From Adiantum capillus-veneris (taxonomy: Eukaryota > Streptophyta > Polypodiopsida > Polypodiales > Pteridaceae): a DNA stretch of 64,000 nucleotides. Of the stretch, positions 46,788 to 57,913 are shown in pieces. Both the position numbers and the translations under genes were made by a program. Under the pieces are notes generated by a model. The model saw only the letters and a list, made by a program, of their open reading frames with translations. It searched no databases and was not told where the DNA came from. The stretch covers positions 110,505,469 through 110,569,468 of the forward strand of contig CM043951.1 of NCBI GenBank assembly GCA_014529385.2, written 5' to 3'. Numbering within the stretch: position 1 is the stretch's first letter; each line of letters starts with the position of its first letter.

Positions 46788-47526
46788 TGGAAGGAATAGA
46801 AAGAAAAATACCTTGAGTCAAAAAATAATCCCGTAGCCATAGGATGCACCGCAAAAGGTAATTAGCCGTGCTAATTACGTTGGTGGTCCAAGATTTAATC
46901 AACCGGTAAATTCACCCATGCACTTTTCTTGCTTGGATACGTTGTAGTCGAGTCAAATGTAATTTCTTTAATGCAATCGATTTGATGGACACTATCGCCA
47001 ATGGATCAAATTTCCAAATTATCATCTCTGCAGGGAATTATTCGACTTGTTAAGTGCTATACGCAGTGAAGTTTCAATTGCTAATTGCCTTGCCCGGCCC
47101 GTTGCCAATGAAGAACGAATAGCCTCAAAGGCTGCAACCACAGGCCGATACTCCCGTGGGCACTTGTCCTAAATCTTTTTTTTGCAATTGGTATGCCCTA
47201 AACTAGGCGGCTAAATTTGGGAAGGCCTGAGAGTTGCAAGGTTTAGCTATGGCGGTAGTAAACGCCGATGGCGAGCAAGAGGGAGAGAGAGATTCCGACC
47301 TCTCTGGTGCGCTAACCCAGTTGCTTGGTTAACACTTATCGAGCCCAAGAGCTCCCGCTATGGCCGACTTCGCGTCTACTCACCCCCTTCGACACGGTCA
47401 GGTCCCGTGATGCTAACGACCCTCACGCCCCCTTGCTAAGCGGCCATGCCTGCTTGTTGGCCTCCTTTTTCTTGCATGGCATGCAAGGAGGATAACCCTC
47501 CACGCCTGTGAGTCCCAAAAAAATGT
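46788..47526 (-). other. Leader of the nested Gypsy element
   Basis: Non-coding stretch between gag and the primer site. The part at 47210-47480 is comparatively GC-rich. No gene is seen. Confidence 0.5.
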
Positions 47527-47538
47527 CTCTTGATACCA
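47527..47538 (-). other. Primer-binding site of the nested Gypsy element
   Basis: The minus strand reads TGGTATCAAGAG, close to the Met-type site TGGTATCAGAGC. Confidence 0.75.
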
Positions 47539-47539
47539 G

Positions 47540-47697
47540 TGTAAAGCCTGGGTGACTAGACCTGGAATCCTCCTCCCAACCTCCCATTATAAAGGTAGGC
47601 TCCTAGCCTTATGCCCTAGCCGGATCCCCTTGTCCACAGTGCCTAGTCTGGCCCCTGGCCCGGTCCGTGACTCCCTGGCCTTGCCCTTGTCCTGACA
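47540..47697 (-). repeat. Short 5' LTR of the nested Gypsy element
   Basis: 158 bases from TGTAAAGCC to CCTGACA, between the primer site and the target repeat. The minus strand contains CCTTTATAATGG, a possible TATA box. No second copy is found at the left end. Confidence 0.65.
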
Positions 47698-49195
47698 TCC
47701 TCGATAAATGAACGTTGTTGTTGTAGGCAAAATCCACCAAGGGTAAATAATTTTCAATTGAGTCTTCAGATCTAAAATATATTACTTTAACAAATCCAAA
47801 AGCACTGAATTGATTATCTCAGATTGCCTATCTATCTATGGTGGAATGAGGATGCGAATTGCAACCGCGTGCCAATGTTCTCCCAGATTGCCTTCTAAAA
47901 CAAGCTAGTGAATTAGGGATCTCTATCCCAAAAAATGGACTCAGGCATACCATGTAATCAAAAAATTTGTGACACAAACAATTTTGCCAAATGATTGGGC
48001 TCAATTGTCTTCTTTACTTGAATGAAATGGGCCTGCTTACTGAATCATTCAATGACTGTCCAAATGCCATCATGTTTACTTTGAGTGTTGGGAAGATCAA
48101 AAATAAAATCCATAGGAATGCTTTGCCAAGGATAAAAGGGTATGGGTGGAGGCTGTATTAGACTTGGTGCCTTATTCTTGTCAAACTTGATCTTTTGGCA
48201 TACTAAGTAATTGCGAACAAACCTATATGCATCCTTTTTGAGCCTTGACCAATAAAAGTAACGCTCAGTACCTTTCAAGATGGTTTTATGCCATGGTGCC
48301 CCAAAAAAGGTGGACAATGGCACTCTATCAAAACCTTTTCCCTCAAAGGCCGTGTAACACACAATATCATTTTTTGCATCAAATTTCCATCCCGTATGGA
48401 ATAACCTACAACCGTCTCTCTTTTCTGTAATTAGTTGAAGATGTCTACAAAATTAGGATCGGTGGCATACTCATCTACCATATCCCCAAAGATTCTATGA
48501 TGAATTGTGGAAATAGCTAGAACCAAGAGCTTGTAAGACAACACATTTGCCACTAAATTCTTTTGTCCTTGAACATGGAATATCTGAAATTGAAATTGTG
48601 ACAAAATCTTAGCCTACCTCATATGCTTTTCTGAAAGGTGCTTCTAAGACAAGAAGTAGCGAACAAACTCTGATGATCGATGAACATAGTAAATCGGCTG
48701 CGAGTAGAAAATGTGTCCACTATGTAAAAGCATATATGAATAACTGCCAATAGATCTTTCTCATAAATTTGTGCAAGGTGTTCAAGACGTGACAACATCC
48801 TATTTTTGTAAGCTATAAAAAGTCTTTCTTGCATCGAGACTCCTCCCAAAAATTGCAACCACAAGCATCATAGTCAACCTTAAAGGGATTTTTCAAGTCT
48901 GGCAAAGCCAACACTGGTGGTCCCATTGTCAACTTTTCCTTGAGAGTCTGAAAGGCACCAATCTCTGATGGTCCCAAGTAAAAGGAACCCATTTTTGAGT
49001 CAATGCATGCAAAGAGAAGCAAATGAACCACAGATAATATGAGCAAAAAACCAAGAAGCTTAAAACTTCGTGAACATTCTTGAAATCGGTTGAGTCACAA
49101 ATGGTCTCAACTTTGGCCGGGTCCATTTTTATACCTTCCATTGAGACATTGTGTCTCAAAAAGTGTATCTCTAGCAAGAAAAACTTGGTATCAAA
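47698..49195 (-). pseudogene. Outer chromovirus relic, RT end, RNase H, integrase
   Basis: The minus strand reads, in broken frames: RT tail FLLEIHFLRHNVSMEGIKMD (about 49120-49180), RNase H VDYDACGCNFWEES (about 48830-48880, a damaged T-D-A-S-type start), then integrase TERYFYWSRLKKDAYRFV and PWQSIPMDFIFDLPNTQ (48045-48300) and finally YLPLVDFAYNNNVHLSR (47700-47760), after which the nested element interrupts it. It has many stops. Confidence 0.85.
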
Positions 49196-50061
49196 CTTTA
49201 GGGCTTGTCCACCCTCCTTGAAATCTTTGGTCTTATTGCCCTTGTCCTTGAGAAAATCATATTGGTTGGCTCTCTAAAAATGATTCCTCTTAGAGTAAAA
49301 TGTCTACTCATCGGAGTCCGAACTCTCAGAAGAGTATGACTCCTCCTCCAAGATGTCTAAATACTTCCAAGATCTTTGATGGGATCTACTCTTCTTAGGC
49401 TTGTTCTTGATCTTGTTGTGTCTTTGAGTCTTTCTTCACTTTTTGCTCTTTTTGTCCTTGTCACTAGAGTTAGAGGAGGAAAAACTATTGGAACTATCAA
49501 AAGAGGATGAGGATGAACTGGAAACACCCTCAAAGTGTGAATGCTTCTTTGTCTTCCTTGTATTTGCAAAAGCAGAGTTCAGACCCAAGTAGCTAGGATA
49601 GTCTGCTGCTCAACTCTGTCTCCTTGGCTACTTCTTAGTCTTCAAGAGTTGACTGACTCACCTTTCTACTGCTTCGTCAAATTCATCCTCCAAATATACC
49701 CGTTTAATAGATGTTTTCTTCAAAGCTGTTTCAGAGGCGAATTGATGGAAAAACACCATCGATCGGGTGCTTGGTCAAAAAATTTTCATATTGAGGATCT
49801 TTTGATTACTCGAGCATTTGTCGAGCACATGCATCAGCCTACTCTTGACATTGCATCTCCATTTTTTCATACACCATGGGCATAGGTGGCCCATGCTCTC
49901 CTTCCAAATCAATAGAAGGTGTCCATCGTCCATTTGAATCTTTCGTGTTCTCATCTAAACCAGATTGGTCAAGTGTAACAGTTTCCACCTTGCAAAATTC
50001 GTGAATCCATGTGTGTTGCGATAGAAGGGATTGGATTCTTCGTACAAGGAAAATTGACTGA
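49196..50061 (-). pseudogene. Outer chromovirus relic, gag N-terminal region and leader
   Basis: Minus-strand frames are Ser/Lys/Glu-rich (GVSSSSSSFDSS, DKDKKSKK, LEEESYSSESSDSDE) and end KDFKEGGQALKFDT, similar to the start of the gag in the young chromovirus (KLKKFKEGGKSISF, near 30690). At about 49195 this passes straight into RT, so most of gag, protease and the first part of RT have been deleted. Confidence 0.6.
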
Positions 50062-50073
50062 GCTATGATACCA
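50062..50073 (-). other. Primer-binding site of the outer chromovirus relic
   Basis: The minus strand reads TGGTATCATAGC, one base from the Met-type site, next to a TG terminus at 50075. Confidence 0.7.
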
Positions 50074-50074
50074 C

Positions 50075-50330
50075 TGAAATAGACTTGGACACCCCAAGTC
50101 AAGAATCTAGCACGACACACGTGAGAGAAATTGAAAATTCCTTAATAAACTTAATCACAACTGAGAGAGACGACACGACCTAGTGTAGTTTTATGCCGAG
50201 AGATATTGGCTCCAAACTCTCGCCCCCCTTTTGGTACTTCTTTTTATATTAATTCTTGGCAAAGTACAATGTTTGAGGGTCCTCTCTCTGCTCAGTGCTC
50301 CCAAGCGAATCTGAGGAAGAGACACCCTAA
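50075..50330 (-). repeat. Probable 5' LTR of the outer chromovirus relic (right edge tentative)
   Basis: Begins TGAAATAGACTTGG in plus coordinates, next to the primer site, and may end at CACCCTAACA. No second copy was found, so the right limit is a guess. Confidence 0.4.
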
Positions 50331-50639
50331 CAATTCATTTAAAGGCCTCAATCCCAAAAGCAATACATGAAAACCTTTAGTGTCTAAAAGTATTGGTCCC
50401 AAAAGCATCAATGCTGGCTGCTATAAACTGCACTGCAAATCACAAAGTCTTGTACACTATTCCATGTTATCAATCAACATTATTTGAGGGGGTTCCATAT
50501 CGCCTACCACATCATCATTCTCTACATATCCTTGGGTCCTTGCCTTATTTTAATTTCCTTGTGTCACCCGGGCTCCATCGGATGGGATCCCATAAGTTGA
50601 AACAACTTATAACATTTTATCTGTAAGTTTCCATTTGGT

Positions 50640-51115
50640 TTGTTCAATTGGACATGCGAGTCATTACTTTGTCACACAATGCTCTTGAAAGGCAATTGAA
50701 TTCAGCCTTCTCAATGAAAGATTTGGAGGTAGCAAAACACATTTTGGGCATGCGGACTAGAAGAGATAGAGGGAAACACTTGTTATTTCTCTAAGTACAT
50801 TGCCAAAGTACTAATATGGTTGATGCTAAACCTCTTGGTGTGCCTTTACCACCACATACAAAGCTTAGCAAAGCTGATTGTCCAAAAGATGATGTAGTTG
50901 TGAAGGCTATGAAGGGTATACCGTTTACATCAACTTGCGGATCATTGATGTATGTCATGGTTGCCACACGACCTGATATTTCTCATGCAGTGGGAGTTGT
51001 GAGAAGATTTATATCTAGTCCTTGCAAACCACATAGGGAAGCAGTAAAATGCATCTTTCGATACTTAAAAGGTACACAAGAGACCACATGGGGAATCATG
51101 CCATCTGGAATTTCT
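50640..51115 (+). pseudogene. Copia RT-RNase H junction relic
   Basis: The plus strand encodes FSMKDLEVAKHILGMR (RT end), a stop, then after 50816 VDAKPLGVPLPPHTKLSKAD, then YVMVATRPDISHAVGVVRRF and EAVKCIFRYLKGTQET. These are the conserved blocks between Copia RT and RNase H. It ends abruptly at 51115, and no LTR is visible. Confidence 0.85.
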
Positions 51116-51962
<847 letters not shown>

Positions 51963-52479
51963 CGGGCAGAGCAACCCCGAGCCGGGTCGAGTGCAAGGAA
52001 GAAACTCCTGGGGGTAGGAGGTGTATTCTATGAGAGAGAGTGGGAGAAATGCCCATCCAAGTGGAAGGTCCCAAGACTCCAGCCAAATGGGCATATGAAG
52101 AGAAGGTCTGGGTGAGCATCCAAATGCATGCAACCAAGGGCGAGTCAAAGGCCTCGAAGAGAAAATTCAAAGGTGCCTCCAAAAGGGCAATGCAAGAGCA
52201 GGACCAAGAGTGCGGAGAAAGAAGGCTGGTGGAGAGTGGATCAAGCAAAGAGCCGGTCAAAGTGTCAAAAGAGGAGATCAAAGGAGTAGGAAGCCTCCCA
52301 ATGGGTGAAAATAAAAGGAAAGAATAAAAAATAAAAAATGCATAGGGGCACTATCGATGTCGCTTGTGCACCCCCCTCAAATGCAAAAGAAGAAAGTAAA
52401 AGAGCAAATGAAGCCAGAAGTGGCTACCTCCTCCTAAAGTTTCCAAATTGGGATGCCAGATGGGCCAATTAAGGTGCAA

Positions 52480-53085
52480 TTTTGGAAGCTGAAGACCCCC
52501 CACTATAAAAGTCATTTTTTCATCAAAAATTAGGGGTTTTTCTGTGTCGTTTGAAGCCTATAGAGGGGAGACTTTTGGCAGAAAAGTGTGCCTATCAAAT
52601 CCCTTTGTAACTTCTCTTGAGAATGGCCATTTTGGTGACATTGCAAGCTTTGTACATGACTTTTGAAGCATAATCAAGCCAGTATTGTCCTATTTTATTG
52701 TTGTTTCTCCTTCCCCTCCTTATCTTTCTCCTGCTCTCGTGTTTCCCTACGGTGTCGGCAGTGTGGATGTGTGTTCTTCCCTGGACCGACAGTATTTTGT
52801 GTGAGAGATTGAGATTGAGCGGCTAGGTGTGTGTGTGTGTGTGTAAGGGTGGAGACAAAACATGGCAGTAGGTGTGTGTTGTATGGTGGTCTTGTGGAGT
52901 GTGTAGGCATTGGGAAAAGAGTAGGCGGTGGTTTTCTAGTGAGAAGTGTGTTTCCGAAGGTGTTTTTTGAGAGGATAGGCGTACTATGAATACCCTGAGC
53001 TATAGAGAAGCCTTTTTTGTTGTGCCGGGTTAGTTCCTCCATTCCCCCTCTCTAGCGCTAGCACCAACAACCACTCATGCTTCAA
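52480..53085 (+). repeat. Probable LTR-type promoter and U5 debris
   Basis: A TATAAAA box (52504-52510) is followed by a GT-rich tract like that of the Tat LTRs and by TAGCGCTAGCACCAACAACCACTCA (in part, 53054-53075), which resembles the LTR end at 39317-39345 (TAGCGCTAGCACCC...). No matching second copy or primer site follows, so this may be part of a solo or truncated LTR. Confidence 0.4.
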
Positions 53086-53749
53086 GAAACCTGCAAAGAG
53101 ATATGTGTGGCAGATGCCATAGGATGTGCAAGTTTTGAGGGGGTGGATGTCGTGCTATGGCACATTTTTAATGTGAAATCAAATGTTTACATCAAATTTT
53201 ATGCCTTTTGTTATGAGGAACTGAATGCTACAATGTACATAGTGTCATAAATGTGACAGCGGTTGCCATAGTTACTATCGTGTTCATATGTTGCTGGGTA
53301 GGCGAGGCCCTCGATATGACACTATTAGTGATTTATCACATATAAGTATATTCCCAAATTTTTCTAGAAATGTATGTACGTCAAGTGCATTGGGATGGCA
53401 CACCCATTTTGCCTAAAAACTTCAATGTGGATGATCTCATCCAAAAATAGCAGGTTTTATGTACAGTCGTAAATGAAAGTGCTTGCCACTTGGAAAAATG
53501 CAACTCAACATGTATTTTGAGGCCAAAGATATTTTTTCCTAACTTTTAGGGATTTTTCTCAGGTCATTTGGGCTTTTTACGGGCAAAAAGGAGCTTGTTT
53601 TAACTAAATGGACAAGAATAGCTCAAAATGCCACATCACTCATGATGCTAGTGACTACTAGGATGTGAGAAGCTCTTTTAAGGGGGATCACTACTTTAAG
53701 CCTATGTGAGAAGGGTAACATAGGATTCTTCTACGGTGTGCTAGTGCAC
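53086..53749. other. No feature recognised
   Basis: Unassigned sequence. Confidence 0.5.
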
Positions 53750-54010
53750 TCTCGCATTGTTCCTACCGTATATTCTTGCGTGACGTTTTGGGTGATCCAA
53801 GTAGAGTTTTCACTCCTCAAAAAGGTGTGTGGCCTTATCTATGGAGGTGTTGAAGCTTATATGAAATTCCATCAAGGAGTCTCGCATTGGTCCTACCTTA
53901 TATTCTTGCGTGACGTTTCTATTGAGCCAATTAGAGTTTTGTCTCCTCAAAAGGGTGTGTGGGCTTATCTATGGAGGTGTTGAAGCTTATATGAAATGGC
54001 ATCAAGGAAG
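53750..54010 (+). repeat. 130-bp tandem duplication
   Basis: 53750-53879 is repeated at 53880-54010 (each from CTCGCATTG(T/G)TCCTACC to CATCAAGGA) with close to 90% identity. The unit contains an ORF-like stretch without a recognised domain. Confidence 0.9.
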
Positions 54011-54647
54011 AATTGAAGGAGGAAGAAAGGGTTTTGGATACGAAAACCAAGCACTGTACATGTGCAATTGGGAGCGAGGATACACCAAATCATCACACAC
54101 AAGAATTTTGACTTTATCTTGGTTCTTTTTTAGAGCAAAGATTTCGTGTATGGAACTTTGTTCATTTTAAGTGTGTCTTTTGCTTCAAATCGTTTGTGAT
54201 TTGCTTGATTTTGCTACAAACCCTCACAGTCAGAGGCTCGACGCTTTCCTAGCCGCACTGTGTACTTCTAGACATCAGGACTATATGCCATGGCTAGGAA
54301 TGTGCAGGCTAGAAGAAGCAGAGCAAAGGGCTAGATCAGCTACAAGGATCTTGGGAAAACAGGTAGAAGCGAATATGTATGGTTGATGTGGCTTATAGGC
54401 CAAGAAAGGCTCCAAACAGGCTAATTTGGGTAGCATATGATGGAGGTTCAAGGTGCAATCTTTGGGCCTAAAAATATAGAGCTTGAAGTGCTGAAGGAGC
54501 AGGTCCAGATGGTTCATCAAAAAGAGCTACAAAGCTCAAGATATTTGAGTTTGAAGGTGCAGTACATTGCAGATTTGAGCCGGATAGGGAAGGAGGAGCC
54601 AAGTGGTCCAAGCCAGTTGGGAGCTGTGGGTGTGTAGAGTGGTAAAG
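54011..54647. other. No feature recognised with confidence
   Basis: Plus frames at 54171-54386 and 54437-54637 are open but show no domain. The second leads into the Gypsy relic that follows and may be its degraded integrase linker. Confidence 0.4.
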
Positions 54648-55058
54648 CTAGGCAATTGTCTCCAAGATTCGCTGGTCCTTTTAAAGTTTTCAGAGAATTG
54701 GATCACTTGGTCCGATTCTTGAGGATAGGCAATTGTCTCCTAGATTCGCTGGTCCTTTTAATGTTTTTCAAGAATCGGATCACTTGCTTATAAATTTGAA
54801 TTGCCTACACATGTTAAAGTTTATTTGGTTTTTTATATAAGCTTGTTAAAGAAGTATATGTCTAATCATTTACATGTTTTGCAAGAGAATTATGATTTTT
54901 GTGATTATGGATCATTGAAGATAGAACCAAAAATAATTCTTGATCGTAGAGTTAGGCAATTTAGCAGTAGAACCCTTGTTGAAGTTTTGGTTAAGTGGGA
55001 TATGTATCTTGTAGAAGATGCCTCTTGGGTTGATTTAGATGCTTTGCATGGTAAATAG
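54648..55058 (+). pseudogene. Gypsy chromovirus integrase C-terminus and chromodomain, with internal duplication
   Basis: The plus frame at 54801-55058 encodes LPTHVKVYLVFYISLLKKYM, then DYGSLKIEPKIILDRRVRQF and a chromodomain-like end (LVEVLVKWDMYLVEDASWV). Just upstream the GPY/F segment is tandemly duplicated with a period of 76: AGGCAATTGTCTCC(A/T)AGATTCG at about 54650 and 54726. The duplication breaks the frame. Confidence 0.8.
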
Positions 55059-55093
55059 TGCTCCTTCCAAATGTGAGCATATAGTTAATTTTG

Positions 55094-55105
55094 ATAAGGG
55101 GAGAA
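55094..55105 (+). other. Polypurine tract
   Basis: GATAAGGGGAGAA lies directly before a TGTAAAAGG LTR start at 55106. Confidence 0.7.
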
Positions 55106-55547
55106 TGTAAAAGGACTTATTTTTCAAGTTGTTAGCAATACTTATGTTTGAAGAAAAAATTGATTGTTTTAGAGCTTGTCCACAGTCTGTTTTTTCGGAT
55201 TATTTTTCTTTAGCTTCAAATTTTGACCCAGTGCACACATTGGGAGCCACTTTTGAGGGTGTCAAGGTCGGATTTTGAAAAAGTTTTGTATGTGAGAAAT
55301 GTAATCCCAAACAAAAGGAAAAATATTGGTTCTTTGAGCCCTCCATAAATTAAGGAAAAAGTAGGAAAATGTTGTTTTATGTCTCTTTTGTAGAAATTGC
55401 CAAGTTGCAGGGTAATTTTTGGAGAATCCGAGCCGCACAATGTGACTTTTTGAATATTACGACTCTCAAAGGAGCATGACAAGACAAAAAATTTCATGTG
55501 AGACGGTCCCAAGACAGAGTCAAAGCTGTTTAGAAGTTATAGGACGT
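55106..55547 (+). repeat. Start of a 3' LTR, cut by the next element
   Basis: It begins TGTAAAAGGACTT after the polypurine tract of the chromovirus relic and is interrupted at 55548 by the Tat-type element. No partner LTR is in the window. Confidence 0.6.
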
Positions 55548-56453
55548 TGGAAAGGGGAACACAAAAAACACACCTCTCTATAGCCCACCAATATATACAC
55601 AGCACCCCAATCCACTAGAGTTCATCTTCAAAACTCACATAACTCATAGGCAAACCACTGTTTTCACACAACCATACATACACACACATGTTGCAGCACC
55701 ACAAACATGACCAATCATTCCGTACAACCCGATCCATTGCCTTTAGCACACACATAACCTCTCTCAGTCTTTGTTTGCACAACCGACCCTCCCGGGGGGG
55801 AAGGGACACACTTACCGACACACACCCAAAAACACATGCACAAAAGCAGACAAGAGAAGGGGAAATCAACACAATTTCACAGCAACGGTGGCTTCTCTTT
55901 GCAAAAAATAACCATTTACACAATGCTCCAAACCGGCACACACATCGGTGAGCTCAAAATCAAGAATCAACAGCCCTCCTAGCTCCACACAAGCTTCACT
56001 GCTCCATAGCCGCTTGTCACGGTAGCATAAACTAGCCTCCACCCCAAAATGGAAAAAAGCCCTTACAAAAACGTGTGCATCCTCGCTTATAGGAGCTTAC
56101 AAATGCCTCCAAAAGAGAAAAATGTGGTTTTTTTGGCTTGTGCAGACAACTAAGATTCTTTTGGCATTTTTACACACACTCCATCTACTTGGCCTACTTA
56201 ATTTAGTACACCCACTGCATGCTCACCACCACCGCACCTTTCCAACTCCATTTGCGAGAGAACTGTCCCTTACTGTTGTCTGTATCCTTCCCTTCAACTC
56301 AGCACAAAAATGACCCCTATGGGCAATGATGGTGCCGATGTTGCTCCCTAGGTTTTCTCTCAAAACAATTTGCCCATTTGGGTATGTGAAACTAGCCTGG
56401 ACAAGACCCGCCACATCAGCATGTCGTTTGACTAACAATCACCACCACAGACC
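55548..56453 (-). repeat. 3' LTR of the Tat-type element, first part
   Basis: Aligns throughout with 62608 to about 63540 at roughly 80% identity (for example TCTATAGCCCA, CCCCAATCCACTAGAG, TTTGCACAACC, TGCTCCCTAGGTTTTCTCTCA). Ends at the AGACC target site of the nested element. Confidence 0.85.
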
Positions 56454-56772
56454 TGTTAGGAATTGGATCGTGATAGCTATGGTGGATGAAAGAGAAACAT
56501 GGTGCAAGTGTGTGAGTGTGTGTAAGCAAGGTTATCACTCAAGTGAATTAGGTTCCAAGATAGAATTAGCTTGGACTCATAAACACAATCTTGAGTATTG
56601 ACTTAGCTTAGCACAAGCTCACCATAGACAAGCATGTAGTGCAAAATGAGCTGTTGTTTATTGATTCAAGAAATGAGCTTTAAGTAGCTCTACAGCCTTG
56701 CTCCACAGTATGTGGGATAAATCCACTCTCCTCTCCTTGACTCACACCTTAGGACAAAGCTCACACTTTACA
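56454..56772 (-). repeat. 3' LTR of the young gag-only element
   Basis: Begins TGTTAGGAATTGG and ends CACTTTACA. Confidence 0.95.
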
Positions 56773-56787
56773 ATCCTCCCCTTGAGG
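56773..56787 (-). other. Polypurine tract of the young gag-only element
   Basis: The minus strand reads CCTCAAGGGGAGGAT directly before the LTR. Confidence 0.8.
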
Positions 56788-56982
56788 TTTGGACTAAGAC
56801 AAGATACTGAAGATGCATGATCCACACAACCTAACAAAATCCACACAGGATGGTGATATCCACACAGGATGGTAAAAATCCACATAAGAACAATCCACAA
56901 AGGATGGTGATGTCCACATAGGATGATAATCTGGTATCCACACAGGAAAAAGTCCTCCCCTACAAGTAGAGAGTCTTCATCT

Positions 56983-57904
56983 TCAAAATGGGTCTTCCCA
57001 AACGCTGCCTTCATCTTCGTCCTTTTTGTCTTCTACTATGTGAGCTGATCCTCTGTCAGGTCTCTTGCCTTCGTTGCTTCTGTTGTTGCTTCTATTGTTG
57101 TTGCTTTCTCCACTGCTACTGCCTCCACTTGAGTAGCACCGAGAAGAAGGGTGTCCCTTCCTACCACATTTGTTCCAAGGTTTGTTTGTGTAGCAATATT
57201 TCGCTACGTGTCCCATTCTTCCACATTCATAACACTTTCTTCTGTTTGTTGATGTTGATGGAATATCTTCCCCTTGAAGATGTTGCGATGAAAACTCCTC
57301 TTGATGGGGTGAGTGAAACTCTTTGCTTTCTTTCTTCTGCTTGGACTGAGTTGATGACATCTTGAAATGGTGGTGATGGTTCTTTCTTTTCAAGAATTGT
57401 GACTAAGTGGTCATAAGAAGGTGGAAGTGCACTTAAAAGTATAGCCACTTTGTCATCTTTCGGTACTTCAACTTGGATGTAAGTGAGCTGCGTGACAATG
57501 CTCTTAATCCTGTTCACTAGGCTAGCAATGTCCTCCCCTTGAAGCATAGTAACTTTGTAAAGCTGTCTTTTAAGACTAACTTTGCTTCTTTTGGCTCTAG
57601 CTCCAAAATTACTTTCTAGGACATGCCAGGCTTCATGTGCATGCTTACATTCATCTATGAAATGTACATAGTTATCATGCAAAGAAGTGATGATAATTCC
57701 CAATGCTTGTTCGTCTTTGGCCAAATTTTGTGCACTTGCTATGAGTGTAGATGCTCTAGTGTGCACTCCATCGGGTTCGGCTTGTTGCTCTAAGGCAGTG
57801 CTAATAACAGAACACAAACATTTTTTCATAAGGTAGCCTCTTAACTTCATTTGCCAAGTGTGAAATCCCTCCCCATTGAATTTTTCTATTCCCTTGTCTC
57901 CCAT
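56983..57904 (-). pseudogene. Copia-type gag with two zinc knuckles, one frameshift
   Basis: Starts at the ATG at 57904 (MGDKGIEKFNGEGFHTWQ) with the Copia gag fold: ALGIIITSLHDNYVHFIDEC, then EAWHVLESNFGA, then LLSALPPSYDHLVTIL. This frame ends at 57227, while the knuckle region continues in another frame (56983-57393): CYECGRMGHVAKYC and a second, damaged one (WNKCGRKGHPSSRC; the first Cys has become Trp). The frame change lies near 57240-57300. A Ser/Asn-rich and acidic tail follows. Protein similarity to the gag at 36076-36931 is clear. No pol sequence exists downstream. Confidence 0.9.
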
Positions 57905-57913
57905 TTGTGCCAA

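Larger units (their letters stand above)
42802..47697 (-). mobile_element. Nested Gypsy element with one LTR and truncated 3' end
   Basis: The element interrupts the outer integrase, and TCCTC(G) is present on both sides (42797-42802, 47698-47703). On the right it has a short LTR (47540-47697) and a primer site. It reads gag, protease, RT, RNase H and integrase on the minus strand. On the left it stops inside the integrase C-terminal region, with no polypurine tract and no 3' LTR before the target repeat. The coding regions are broken in many places, so it is old. Confidence 0.8.

Noticed and set aside
55688-56601. Short plus-strand frames in the Tat-type LTR (and the matching ones at 62666-63351) as genes conserved in two copies
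   Set aside because: They are duplicated because the LTR is duplicated. Frames differ between copies and contain no domain.
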